A stretch of 64,000 nt of DNA. Source: Pseudomonadota bacterium (GTDB lineage Bacteria > Desulfobacterota > Binatia > Binatales > Binataceae). Shown piece after piece: positions 54,887 through 63,524 of this stretch. The position numbers and the translations under genes were made by a program. Numbering within the stretch: the first letter of the stretch is position 1; each line of letters starts with the position of its first letter. The notes beneath the pieces are model-generated. The model made no database searches and had not been told where the DNA came from. It saw only the letters and a program-made list of their open reading frames with translations. Location of the stretch: contig JAJPIF010000028.1 in the NCBI GenBank assembly GCA_021324885.1, forward strand, positions 62,001 through 126,000, given 5' to 3'.

Positions 54887-55681
54887 TCAGCCCCTGCTGG
54901 ATTTCAGAAAATCGGTGACCATGGATGAGAACTCGGCGGGCCGCTCGATATGCGGCGCATGCCCGCATCGATCGATTACCTTCAGTTGCGCGCCCGCAAT
55001 CCCCTTGGCCCAGGCTTCGCCATGGGCCAGCGGTATGGTGGCGTCGTTGCGGCCCCACACGATCAGCGTGGGAGTGCGGATGCGATGCAGGCGGTAGGGC
55101 AGTTTCGGATTGTGCATGAACGGCTTCCAGGCCAGCACCTGGGCCATGATCTGGCTGCGTTCGGATGCGATGTTTTCCTCTTCGGTGGGGTTTTCGGGAC
55201 AGAACCGTCCCAGTTCGCCAACCGATTTTGGATCGTAAAAGCTCAGCGCCCCCAACTCCGGCCTGGTCGCCAGAAAGATGTCGGCGATTGGCGATCCCTC
55301 GACGTGCAAACCCGCGGCGGCGGCCAGCACCAGCTTGCCGATGCGCTCCGGACAGGTGGCCGCCAGTTCGGCGGCCAGCCATCCGCCCAGCGAAAAGCCG
55401 ATTAGCGCCGGCCGCTCGAAGCGGAAATGATCGAGGAAGTCCAGATAAAAATCGACCAAATCATGGATTGTTTCCAGTCCGCGATGGCGTCCGGAGTGAC
55501 CGAATCCCGGATGGGTCGGCAGGTGGATTTCGAACTCCGACGCCAAGCCGTCAAGCCACGACAGCCATCCCGGATTGCCCCATTCGCCGTGGAACACGAT
55601 CAAAGGTCTACCGGTTCCGCCTTTGATCAGCTCGATTTCGGTGTCGTACAACTTGATCCTGCTGACTTCGCGCGCAGGCAT
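54887..55681 (-). CDS. Alpha/beta hydrolase
   Basis: About 264 residues. The nucleophile elbow is GFSLGG, acid Asp in VWGRNDATIPLAHGE and His in CGHAPHIERP complete the triad; VFHGEWGNPGW forms the oxyanion region. Likely substrates are esters, lactones or ring-cleavage diketones. ATG 55681 has AGGGAG about 6 nt upstream and fits better than ATG 55699. It is separated from the LLM gene by 18 bp and probably co-transcribed, suiting hydrolysis of a lactone made by a monooxygenase. Confidence 0.92.
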   Translation of the reverse strand: MPAREVSRIKLYDTEIELIKGGTGRPLIVFHGEWGNPGWLSWLDGLASEFEIHLPTHPGFGHSGRHRGLETIHDLVDFYLDFLDHFRFERPALIGFSLGGWLAAELAATCPERIGKLVLAAAAGLHVEGSPIADIFLATRPELGALSFYDPKSVGELGRFCPENPTEEENIASERSQIMAQVLAWKPFMHNPKLPYRLHRIRTPTLIVWGRNDATIPLAHGEAWAKGIAGAQLKVIDRCGHAPHIERPAEFSSMVTDFLKSSRG

Positions 55682-55789
55682 TCCGCTCTCCCTGGCCATA
55701 GACTCGATCCGATGGAGGCCGATCGCTACCTAGCACCGCCCGAGGGCAAAAAAAAGCGCCGACGAGCTGACAAAGCCAGCCCGGGTCCC

Positions 55790-56107
55790 TTACACGACCT
55801 GATGCTCCTCGGTCACGAAAAACGCCGTGCGGGAATGGTCGATGAACTTCTTCTCATCTTCCAGGGCGGCTTTGACCTCGGGGCTGCCCATCGCGTTCTT
55901 GTAGGCTTCCCAGTCATCCAGCCACATCTCGGCGCAGCCGTCGTAGGGCGGACGGGTTTTACCGCGATAGATCGAATGGCTCTGGACGTATTTGCGGCAT
56001 CCGGGGATGCGGCTGGCGATCGGGCCATGCACGTCGCGCCAGTAGCGATGGAACTCCTCGTCGCTTAAATGCGGAAGCTTGGTGATGCAATACACAATCT
56101 TGAGCAT
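55790..56107 (-). CDS. EthD-domain (dimeric alpha/beta-barrel) protein
   Basis: 105 residues. It opens with MLKIVYCITKLPHLSDEEFHRYW and RDVHGPIASRIPGCRKYVQSHS, typical of EthD/YCII-like small barrels that often accompany oxygenase and dehalogenase clusters. GGAGACGCATCA is a good ribosome site. It is divergent from the next amidohydrolase across a 127-bp region carrying strong inverted repeats. Confidence 0.85.
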   Translation of the reverse strand: MLKIVYCITKLPHLSDEEFHRYWRDVHGPIASRIPGCRKYVQSHSIYRGKTRPPYDGCAEMWLDDWEAYKNAMGSPEVKAALEDEKKFIDHSRTAFFVTEEHQVV

Positions 56108-56141
56108 TGATGCGTCTCCGTTAAAAGGCGCCAGGGTTTTG

Positions 56142-56157
56142 GTACCGGCGCCGGTAC
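56142..56157. promoter_or_regulatory. Perfect 16-bp palindrome, candidate operator
   Basis: GTACCGGC followed directly by GCCGGTAC, a fully symmetric palindrome in the 127-bp gap between the divergent EthD and amidohydrolase genes. Its centre is 21 bp (about two helical turns) from the centre of the next inverted repeat, so a dimeric regulator could occupy both. Confidence 0.6.
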
Positions 56158-56162
56158 TGTGG

Positions 56163-56178
56163 ATTGCAAAGCTGCAAT
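56163..56178. promoter_or_regulatory. Second inverted repeat of the same divergent promoter region
   Basis: ATTGCA-AAGC-TGCAAT, a perfect 6-bp inverted repeat with a 4-nt spacer. The half-site differs from that of the adjacent palindrome, so either two regulators or a promoter-linked structure is possible. Confidence 0.45.
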
Positions 56179-56234
56179 ATTGGCTGATACTAAGATCTGG
56201 CTTCTGGCAGTGACAAGCGAATCGGAGGAACCAA

Positions 56235-57308
56235 ATGGCGACTTATCGCGTGATCGATGCCGACGGTCACTTCATGGAACCTGATACCATCTGGACCAAA
56301 TATCTCGAACCGAAATACCATTCGCAGGCCCCCAAAGGGATGTACGAGCCGGGGCGCTACCGGCTTTCGATCGGCGGCCGTCTCACCCCTTACCTGTACG
56401 GTCCGGAGGACTCACTCAAAGGCACGCGCAAGATGAGCGCGGGCGGACGCGATCCCAAGGTGCGGCTGGCCGACATGGACGCGGAGGGGATCGAAGCGAT
56501 GGTTATGTATACGACCACCGGGCTGTTCTTTTTCGGCGTCGACAGCCTCGAGTTGACGGTCGCTTTGTGCCGCGCGTTCAACAACTGGGCGCACGATTTC
56601 TGCGCCGCCGATCCGAAACGGCTGATCAGTCCCGCGATTATGCCGCAGATGGACGTGCATGCGTGCATCGCCGAGCTTCGCCGCGCCGTGAACGAGCTGG
56701 GGCTTAAGGGCGCCTTCGTGCGGCCCAATCCGGTCGGCGGGCGCACCTTCGACCATCCCGACTGGGAGCCGTTCTGGTCGGTGGTCGAGGAGCTCGACGT
56801 GCCGCTGGTACTGCATGAGGGCGCCACCCAGGACGTGCCGCAGATCGGCAACGCGCGCTACCAGAATTTTCTGTACCGCCACATGATCTGCCATCCGTTC
56901 GAACAGCAGATGGCGCTGCTCAGCCTGATTTGCGGCGGCGTGCTCGAGCGCCATCCCAATCTGCGCGTGGTGATAGTCGAGGCCGGATGCGGATGGGTGC
57001 CGTATTGGATCGAGCGCATGGACCATCACGTCGAGGAATGGGGCTACCTGCTGCCCGCCAGGTTGCCGTTGAAACCATCGGAGTACTTCAAGCGTCAATG
57101 CTTCGTATCTGCCGACGGCGAGGAGCGGATGCTGCCCGAATTCATCAGCTGCCTGGGCGACGACAATCTGTGTTTTTCCACCGACTATCCGCATCCGGAC
57201 CATCAGTTTCAGGGCGTCGTGGGTCAGATCGCGAATCGCGCTGACCTGTCGGAAAGCGCCAAACGCAAGATCCTGGGTGAAAACGCCGCGCGCGCATTCA
57301 AGCTCTGA
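56235..57308 (+). CDS. Amidohydrolase-2 family protein
   Basis: 357 residues. Metal motif VIDADGHFMEPD at the N-terminus, later His in HEGATQDVPQ and Asp in FSTDYPHPDH; ADPKRLISPAIMPQMDVHACIAELRRA is typical of the ACMSD-like branch. Probable hydrolase or decarboxylase of a carboxylated ring product. CGGAGGAACCAA gives the ribosome site. It is divergent from the EthD gene and followed by a DUF1329 gene 168 bp downstream. Confidence 0.92.
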   Translation: MATYRVIDADGHFMEPDTIWTKYLEPKYHSQAPKGMYEPGRYRLSIGGRLTPYLYGPEDSLKGTRKMSAGGRDPKVRLADMDAEGIEAMVMYTTTGLFFFGVDSLELTVALCRAFNNWAHDFCAADPKRLISPAIMPQMDVHACIAELRRAVNELGLKGAFVRPNPVGGRTFDHPDWEPFWSVVEELDVPLVLHEGATQDVPQIGNARYQNFLYRHMICHPFEQQMALLSLICGGVLERHPNLRVVIVEAGCGWVPYWIERMDHHVEEWGYLLPARLPLKPSEYFKRQCFVSADGEERMLPEFISCLGDDNLCFSTDYPHPDHQFQGVVGQIANRADLSESAKRKILGENAARAFKL

Positions 57309-57346
57309 CTGCGGGAGATCCTTACTCTCTGTCTGCTGCTGACAGG

Positions 57347-57356
57347 CAAATTGACC
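57347..57356 (+). promoter_or_regulatory. Shared 10-mer upstream of the first DUF1329 gene
   Basis: CAAATTGACC lies 120 bp upstream of the 57477 start, and the same 10 bases occur at 60946-60955 upstream of the second DUF1329 gene. A further TTGACA (57395-57400) lies in the same spacer. The shared word suggests a common regulator or -35-like element. Confidence 0.4.
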
Positions 57357-57476
57357 AGGTTGTTGCCAGGTCTTTGGTGAACGAGGCCGCCGAATTGACA
57401 TTCGCGAAAGGGCTGTGTTAACGGCTTGCGAAAAGAGGGGCTTCCGGTTACGACCCCGTCCCACGGAGGGTAGAGA

Positions 57477-58829
57477 ATGATGAGGCGCCTAAACTGCCTG
57501 GCCATTCTTCTTTTCGCCATCGTGTCGCTGAAAGCATCTTCAGCCGGGGCTCAGACCGGCCTGCCCAGGTTCGACGAGCATTTTTACGACACGCTGGCCG
57601 CGGCCGATTCCACGGCAACCATCGCGCCGGGTACCGTGATCAACGCGCGGAACTGGCAGCAGTACAAGCAGTTTATGCCGCTTGGTCTGCAGCTGCTGCT
57701 CAGTGGGCAGCTCCCGACCTTTGCCCCACCTCCGGACTTCCAGATGGTGGTGGGACCCACCCAATCGTACCCGCTGCCCAAGAAATTCATCGCCGATACC
57801 GAGAAGTACTCTCCTCAAGTCAAATTGATACCCCAGAGTGACGGCGGAACGCGGCTGGAAGGTTATGTTTCCGGAATACCCTTCCCCCGTCCGAGCGGAC
57901 CTCAGGAGGGAGCCGAGTTGATGTGGGACACCTACTACAACTGGCAGCCGCATGTCGGACAGATCGACACCTGGTCGCAGACCGTTGACCGTTATCTCAG
58001 TCACGCCAAAACCTCGGTCGAGTGCGTTCATTTCAAGCTGATGCATGCTAGCACCCCGGGCTTGCCCCCGAACGAGCCCAACGCGCACGGCGTGTTCCTG
58101 ACCGAGAACTGCGAGGTCTTCGAGCCGGAAGAGTCCAAATACACTACGGTGCTCCAGCTTTTCTATGACGATCCGGCGCGGGTGCAGGAAAACTATGTTT
58201 TCGTGCCTTCGCTGCGCCGCTCTTTGCGGCTTACCGCGGCCGCGCGATGCGCGCCATTTGCGGGAGGCGATTTCACCAACGATGATTTCCGCAACGGCTT
58301 CAATCTCCAGGTGCCCATCTTTCAGGCCAAATTCCTCGGTGTAAAAAAGATTCTGACGATGGTTTTCAACAATAAGAATTTTTATGCCTCAGGGGAGAAC
58401 ATCCCGAGCGCGAATTGGTATTGGCCATCGTTCCTTCCGCGGCCGGCTGACGGCAAATGGCAGCTGCGCAATATGTATGTATTCGATATCCGTCGCGTAC
58501 CCTCGCTGCAGGCTGGCTACTGTTATGGAAGCCGCACCATGTTCCTGGACGCCGAGCAATTCGCGCCCCAATGGATCGATTTGTACGACGGTTCGCTGAA
58601 GTACTGGAAGTTATATTGGAATCTGTACTATCCTGGCCTGATCCCGGAAACCGGCGAACATACTTTCGGATCCGGCACTACCGGCGGCTTCTTTCTGATG
58701 CAGGAGTTCCAGAACACCCACGAGGATGCGGCCTGGCAAATCCCGCACTGGGAGGGTGACGTTCCGGCCAGTTTTAACGACTACGCGCGCTGGGGCACGC
58801 CGGCGGGTCTTAACCAGGTTATGCAGTAG
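57477..58829 (+). CDS. DUF1329 family exported protein
   Basis: 450 residues. There is an N-terminal signal peptide (MMRRLNCLAILLFAIVSL, cleavage near GAQ at 26). Family segments follow: LAAADSTATIAPGTVINARNW, NWQQYKQFMP, YPLPKKFI, PFPRPSGPQEGAEL and RSLRLTAAARCAPFAG. DUF1329 proteins are thought to be periplasmic or outer-membrane partners in lipophilic-compound uptake or release, often beside DUF1302 porin-like proteins; none is present here. GGAGGG at 6 nt supports ATG 57477. A paralogue lies at 61-62.5 kb. Confidence 0.9.
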   Translation: MMRRLNCLAILLFAIVSLKASSAGAQTGLPRFDEHFYDTLAAADSTATIAPGTVINARNWQQYKQFMPLGLQLLLSGQLPTFAPPPDFQMVVGPTQSYPLPKKFIADTEKYSPQVKLIPQSDGGTRLEGYVSGIPFPRPSGPQEGAELMWDTYYNWQPHVGQIDTWSQTVDRYLSHAKTSVECVHFKLMHASTPGLPPNEPNAHGVFLTENCEVFEPEESKYTTVLQLFYDDPARVQENYVFVPSLRRSLRLTAAARCAPFAGGDFTNDDFRNGFNLQVPIFQAKFLGVKKILTMVFNNKNFYASGENIPSANWYWPSFLPRPADGKWQLRNMYVFDIRRVPSLQAGYCYGSRTMFLDAEQFAPQWIDLYDGSLKYWKLYWNLYYPGLIPETGEHTFGSGTTGGFFLMQEFQNTHEDAAWQIPHWEGDVPASFNDYARWGTPAGLNQVMQ

Positions 58830-58932
58830 CGGGTAGGCTTTTCGCATCGCCGAGCACGCGGTTTTCAATGGAAACGGGGGAGTCAGGGCGGCTGGTTTTG
58901 CTGGCGGCGGGCTTCCGCGGGAAAGGCAAGCG

Positions 58933-60102
58933 ATGAGATTCACTTTATTCTATGAAATTCCGGTGGATGAAAGCGATCCGCTGGCGGAATATCGGGCTTA
59001 TCAAAATGTGCTGGAGGAGGCGGTGGCGGCGGAGCGCGCGGGCTTTTACAGCTTCATGACCGTCGAGCATCACTTCCTCAAACGCTTTTCCCATTGTTCC
59101 AATCCCGAAGTCCTGTATGGGGCCGTCGCGGCCCGCACCAAAAATCTGCGCTTGGGCTACGGAGTGCGGCTGATGCCGCGGCCTTACAACCATCCGATTC
59201 GTTCAGCCGAGTCGGCCGCTGTGCTTGATCTGATCAGCGGTGGTCGCGTTGACTTCGGCACGGGGCGCTCGGCGACGCGCGCCGAACTGGAAGGCTTCGG
59301 TATCGATCCGGCCGACACCCGCGGGATGTGGAAAGAGGCGATCGAGCACGTCGTCGGCGCATGGACGAATGAGGAATATGCGATGAACGGCAAGTACTGG
59401 CAGTCGCCGCCGCGTCCGGTGATCCCCAAGCCTCTGCAGTTGCCGCATCCGCCAATCTATGCCGCCACGACCAGTCTGTCAGGTCATGAAGTGGTCGGCG
59501 AATTGGGTCTGGGCTTGTTTTCGTTTACCGTGGGCTTGCCGCCCGAACAACTGGGCGAGCACATCGCCGCGTACCGCAAGGCGCAGGCGCGATGCACCAG
59601 GCCGCTGGGCAGCTTCCTCAACGATCAGGCGTGCGGTCTGACGATGGTGAACTGCGCTCCCACCAAAGCGGAATCCTATGAGGTCGCGCGGGAATCCTTT
59701 GAATGGTACCCGTCGTATTCCTCCAAACTGGTTGCCAGCGTGGCCCAGTGGCAGGAGGAGAAGAAAGCCGAACTGGGCACTTATGATTACACGCGTGACA
59801 TACTCGCGCGCAGCCGCGAGGGCGCGCTCGATAACGTCCCTTTCAGCTACCTCAAAGACAGCGGGGCGGTGCTGGTCGGCGACCCCGATCAGGTGATTCA
59901 AACCTGCAAACGCTACGAAGCCGCCGGCTGCGATACCCTGATCTGCCTGACGAATCCGCTGAAAATCCCGCACGACAAGGTGATGCAGACCATCGAATTG
60001 ATGGGCAAGTACGTGATTCCGGAGTTCAAAAACCATCGCGCGCCCGCCTTCCAGTTGCGCTTGCGCGGCGAACCCGGCGCACGTCTAAATCCTGCGGCCT
60101 GA
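58933..60102 (+). CDS. LLM-class flavin-dependent oxidoreductase
   Basis: 389 residues. The luciferase-like barrel shows MRFTLFYEIPVDESDP, NVLEEAVAAERAGFYSFMTVEHH, RLGYGVRLMPRPYNHPIRSAESAAVLD, and GRVDFGTGRSATRAELEGFGI. The C-terminus has VGDPDQVIQTCKRYEAAGCDTLI. Its 3' end overlaps the antiparallel SDR by 18 nt. Likely a flavin monooxygenase for a cyclic or lipophilic substrate, sharing the cluster with the 53.7-kb enzyme but clearly a different subfamily by N-terminal sequence. Confidence 0.92.
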   Translation: MRFTLFYEIPVDESDPLAEYRAYQNVLEEAVAAERAGFYSFMTVEHHFLKRFSHCSNPEVLYGAVAARTKNLRLGYGVRLMPRPYNHPIRSAESAAVLDLISGGRVDFGTGRSATRAELEGFGIDPADTRGMWKEAIEHVVGAWTNEEYAMNGKYWQSPPRPVIPKPLQLPHPPIYAATTSLSGHEVVGELGLGLFSFTVGLPPEQLGEHIAAYRKAQARCTRPLGSFLNDQACGLTMVNCAPTKAESYEVARESFEWYPSYSSKLVASVAQWQEEKKAELGTYDYTRDILARSREGALDNVPFSYLKDSGAVLVGDPDQVIQTCKRYEAAGCDTLICLTNPLKIPHDKVMQTIELMGKYVIPEFKNHRAPAFQLRLRGEPGARLNPAA

Positions 60103-60870
60103 GTCCACCACCAGGACCTGGCCGGTCATCATCGCGCTGTCCTCGGAGGCCAGGTAAAGCGCGGTGCCGGTGAGTTGCGAGGGCTCCAGCGGGCGGCCCA
60201 GCGCGCTTTGACTGGTCAGGGCCTGCACGAACGGCTCAGGCACGACTTTTTTCGTCGCCTCGGACATCGTCACGCCAGGGGCGATCGCGTTGACGCGGAT
60301 GTTGTAGCGCCCGAAGCTCAGCGCCATCGATTGGGTCAGGTGGATGACCGCGACCTTGGAAAGACCATAATAGTCAGGGGTCGGCTTCTCGATGTCCGGC
60401 ATGTGTCCGAGCATCACGCTTTGAACGGCCCCCGGATAGGCAGCGATGGAAGATATATTGATTATTGAACCTGAGCGCTGGCGCTTCATGTAGGGGAAGA
60501 CCGCCCAGCTCGCCAGCATCACGCCGAATACATTGACGTCCATCACCTTGCGGCCGTATTCGAGGCTCCAGTTACCCAGTTCAAGATCGTAGTAGATTGC
60601 CGCGTTATTGACCAACACATCAATGCGCCCGAAGCGATCGAAGACCTGTTTGGCCATGGCATTGAGCTGCTCTTCGCTGGTCACGTCGACGCGCATCGCC
60701 AGCGCCTTGGCGCCCCGATCGATAATCTCCTGCTCGACCATTTTGGCCTGTTCATATCTGAGATCGGCGACTCCAACTGCGGCGCCTTCCTGGGCGAAGC
60801 GCAGAGCGTACTCGCGGCCGATTCCCTGCGCCGCGCCGGTTACAATTGCGACTTTGTCCTTGAGTCTCAT
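60085..60870 (-). CDS. Short-chain dehydrogenase/reductase
   Basis: 261 residues. TGAAQGIGREYALRFAQEGA is the cofactor motif, then NNAAIY, NISSIAAYPGAV and YYGLSK with the catalytic Ser, Tyr, Lys. It ends GQVLVVDSGRRI. NAD(P)-dependent alcohol/ketone oxidoreductase. GGGGAGACGCAA precedes ATG 60870. Convergent overlap with the LLM gene and divergence from the second DUF1329 gene put it within one regulon. Confidence 0.93.
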   Translation of the reverse strand: MRLKDKVAIVTGAAQGIGREYALRFAQEGAAVGVADLRYEQAKMVEQEIIDRGAKALAMRVDVTSEEQLNAMAKQVFDRFGRIDVLVNNAAIYYDLELGNWSLEYGRKVMDVNVFGVMLASWAVFPYMKRQRSGSIINISSIAAYPGAVQSVMLGHMPDIEKPTPDYYGLSKVAVIHLTQSMALSFGRYNIRVNAIAPGVTMSEATKKVVPEPFVQALTSQSALGRPLEPSQLTGTALYLASEDSAMMTGQVLVVDSGRRI

Positions 60871-60934
60871 TTGCGTCTCCCCGATGTGCCTCCCCGAATT
60901 TTGAACTGGTGGGAATTGCAGCTAACACAGCTGA

Positions 60935-60979
60935 TTGACGGAGGTCAAATTGACCGCGCACGGCGCGCCGTCAATTGAC
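60935..60979. promoter_or_regulatory. Cluster of TTGAC/GTCAA half-sites, candidate operator
   Basis: Within 45 bp of the 250-bp gap between the divergent SDR and DUF1329 genes there are TTGAC-GGAG-GTCAA (60935-60948), AATTGAC with its mirror GTCAATT (60948-60954 and 60970-60976), and the perfect 10-bp palindrome GTCAATTGAC (60970-60979). Five half-sites of the same word in both orientations point to cooperative binding of a dimeric regulator. Confidence 0.6.
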
Positions 60980-61120
60980 GCGCGGTGTCCAAGCTGTTTT
61001 CATTTGCAAACCATTTGCGCCGGGACTAGGATTTCCCGCGGTTTCGCTGCCGGGGTGCGGAGTTTCGGGAACTCACGCATTTTCAGCACACCGCCGCAAG
61101 GCGAAATAGGGGATTGTGCA

Positions 61121-62485
61121 ATGATGACGCCAAGCTTTGATAGGTTCCGGTATGGGGTTGCGGCGACGGTGGGGTTAATTCTTGTTTTGGGGCTCTCAGC
61201 GGCAGGGGCGCGGGCGCAGATGCCTGATGATAAATGGAGCCCCGATATTTACAAGCACATGGCCGACGCCAACTCCTCGGCGACGATTCCGCCGGGAACC
61301 AAAATAACCCTGCAGAACTGGACAAAATACCGCCAGTTCATGCCGTATTGGATGCAGGCGGCGTATGCCGGGCATTTTCACTTCAAAGTGGGCCCTGGAC
61401 CCGAGTACACCGTGCTGGTGGAAGCCGCGCAAAATTATCCATGGCCGCGCAAATGGCGCGAAGACGGTGAGAAGTACGGCAGCCAGGTCAAATTAGTCAA
61501 AGACGCCGCCGGCGGCTGGATTATGAAGGGATGGGTCGCGGGACCGCCGTTCCCCCATCCCAGCGGCCCCAACCAGGGCATCGAGGATGTCTACGATGTA
61601 TGGTGTCCTTACCGGCCGTTCGTGATCCATTACAACGCCACCGGCTGGTTGATCGACCGCTTCGGCAACAAGACCAGCAACAACACCGACGATACCTTTT
61701 ATGAAGTGTCGCATTTGAGCGAGCCCGGGATGCCCGTGGACCTGCCTTATGGCAAGGGATTTTTCTATGCCGCCCGCTTCCTGGTACTGACGCCGGAGCA
61801 ATCCAAATACACCACCGCGCTGCAGATTCAGCCCGACGATCCGTCGGTGGTGCCCAACAACTACGTCTTTCTGCCCTCGCTGCGCCGATCGCTGAGACTT
61901 TCGTCTGCAGCGCGCTGCGCTCCGATCAACGGCACCGACGCGGTCAATGACGACAACGTGTGGAATCCGCCCAATTACAACGCGATCTTCATGGGCACCA
62001 AAAAACTGTTGGTTAACATTCAGGATCCGGACAAGGCCTACGATCCGCACTCCTATGTCGGCATCGCCGACTCGAGCGCTGGTGATTTCCCGGATTGGCC
62101 CAAAGCCGGGACTGGTCATTGGGAGCTGCACAATGTTGACGTTATTGATCTGGAATGGCTACCGGCACTGGGCAGCTACTGCTTTTCGCATCGGATCTTC
62201 TACTTTGACCGCGACGTTATGAACATCTTTACCGCGGAAAACTGGGACAACAACCAGAAGTTGTGGAAGATGCTTTGGGAGAAATATGCGCCCTACAACA
62301 TCCACGGCGACTCCACGATAAGCGCTCTCGATCTGATCGCCGCGTCGTCTCAGTTGGACTGGCAAAACGGCCATATCACCGCGGGCTCCGACGAGTTGCC
62401 GACAGTGGATGATGATGTGCCGGGCGAGTACAAGGACGCCGCCACCATGACGACGCCGGGCAGCCTTGACCGCATCATGAAGTAG
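61121..62485 (+). CDS. DUF1329 family exported protein (paralogue)
   Basis: About 454 residues from ATG 61121, with AGGGGATT upstream. Signal peptide core VAATVGLILVLGLSAAGARA, then DANSSATIPPGTKITLQNW, YRQFMPYWMQ, NYPWPRKW, PFPHPSGPNQGIED and RSLRLSSAARCAPING. Spacing and motif order match the 57.5-kb protein, so the two are paralogues that have diverged considerably. The upstream in-frame extension to 60935 runs through the operator region and is not credible. A strong terminator follows its stop. Confidence 0.9.
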   Translation: MMTPSFDRFRYGVAATVGLILVLGLSAAGARAQMPDDKWSPDIYKHMADANSSATIPPGTKITLQNWTKYRQFMPYWMQAAYAGHFHFKVGPGPEYTVLVEAAQNYPWPRKWREDGEKYGSQVKLVKDAAGGWIMKGWVAGPPFPHPSGPNQGIEDVYDVWCPYRPFVIHYNATGWLIDRFGNKTSNNTDDTFYEVSHLSEPGMPVDLPYGKGFFYAARFLVLTPEQSKYTTALQIQPDDPSVVPNNYVFLPSLRRSLRLSSAARCAPINGTDAVNDDNVWNPPNYNAIFMGTKKLLVNIQDPDKAYDPHSYVGIADSSAGDFPDWPKAGTGHWELHNVDVIDLEWLPALGSYCFSHRIFYFDRDVMNIFTAENWDNNQKLWKMLWEKYAPYNIHGDSTISALDLIAASSQLDWQNGHITAGSDELPTVDDDVPGEYKDAATMTTPGSLDRIMK

Positions 62486-62491
62486 CGGCGT

Positions 62492-62524
62492 CCAGGCCCG
62501 TTCAAGGCGGGCGTGGTGTTTTTT
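62492..62524 (+). terminator. Rho-independent terminator after the second DUF1329 gene
   Basis: Seven bases after the stop, CCA-G-GCCCG pairs with CGGGC-G-TGG across a 7-nt loop (one G-G mismatch), followed after TG by six T residues (62519-62524). This is a good intrinsic terminator for the DUF1329 transcript. Confidence 0.6.
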
Positions 62525-62642
62525 CGAGCGCGCTTTGGCGGCGGCCGGCTTGCAGCATGCCCCGCGGCACGTTGTAGCGCGTACCGTATCTGCGCGTCTG
62601 TCAATTTTGCCAAAATCGGCAATCTGTGCTGCAATTGGCCTT

Positions 62643-63524
62643 ATGGACAGGCATATCAGCAAATATGCGCAGACGCGCCATTTGCCCAGGGACGTGGTTC
62701 ATTACCGCGAGTACAAGATCCTGCTCCAGCCAGATCGCTTCAGCAGCAAAAGTGGGTTTCTGGACTTCTGGCATGCGGTTGCCCAAACCATCAAGCGCCT
62801 CGATATCAAGGTTGACCTCGATCGCCATGCCTTCGACAGCCAGGTGCGGGAGGTGCTGTTTTACGACACGCCCAAGTTCCATCTGTATAACAACCATTTT
62901 ATCCTGCGAAAACGGACCTTTTACGATCAGGGATGGCCGCGCCAGGACCACGAACTGACCTTCAAGTATCGCGGCCCCGATCTGGCGAATGCAGCGGCCG
63001 TCGATGTCCGGCCGCAGTTGGGCGGACACGACGTTGTCAAGTTCAAGGAAGAACTGTTACCGGAGCGCGACCGGCTGGGCGGGATGCGCAGCATGTATTC
63101 GCATGGATGCGTGCTTACTTCCCCCAAGATTGTTTTGGATCAGGGCATCGAACATATCCGGCGGGCTTTCCCCACTCTGAATCGAATCGCTATCAGCCCC
63201 GACACCCGGATGGCCCTGGTAAACAATGTGGCGGTGGAGGAAGTGCAGAACACCATTGGCACCATCCATTTCGGCCATCACTTCAGAGGCAAGGCGACCA
63301 TCGCGATCTGGCGCGACCGGGCGATGGAAAAGTCGCTGGCGGGTGAGTTTGCGTTCCAATGTAAGTTCGACGAACTGGAGGAGGTTTCGAGGTCGGCAGT
63401 CCTGCTGTCGGAGGATTTCTACAAGCAGGTTCAGCTTGACTGCGCCGAATGGATCAAACTGGGTACGACCAAAACCGCGATGGTGTATGGACTCGGGTCC
63501 GAGCAGGTCAGCAACCTCGAATAA
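62643..63524 (+). CDS. CYTH-like (triphosphate tunnel) protein
   Basis: 293 residues. The middle has the CYTH/VTC-type pattern: YREYKILLQ at the start of the barrel, LFYDTPKFHLYNNHFILRKRTFY, and the charged strand DHELTFKYRGPD. Such proteins bind triphosphate, polyphosphate or related ligands with a tunnel of Arg, Lys and Glu. The C-terminal third (TIHFGHHFRGKATIAIWRDR) is not a recognised extension. ATG 62643 has no strong ribosome site. Its position after the DUF1329 terminator suggests an independent unit. Confidence 0.65.
   Translation: MDRHISKYAQTRHLPRDVVHYREYKILLQPDRFSSKSGFLDFWHAVAQTIKRLDIKVDLDRHAFDSQVREVLFYDTPKFHLYNNHFILRKRTFYDQGWPRQDHELTFKYRGPDLANAAAVDVRPQLGGHDVVKFKEELLPERDRLGGMRSMYSHGCVLTSPKIVLDQGIEHIRRAFPTLNRIAISPDTRMALVNNVAVEEVQNTIGTIHFGHHFRGKATIAIWRDRAMEKSLAGEFAFQCKFDELEEVSRSAVLLSEDFYKQVQLDCAEWIKLGTTKTAMVYGLGSEQVSNLE

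Noticed and set aside
56412..57464. Long minus-strand open frame over the amidohydrolase
   Set aside because: It mirrors the strongly supported amidohydrolase-2 gene on the plus strand.
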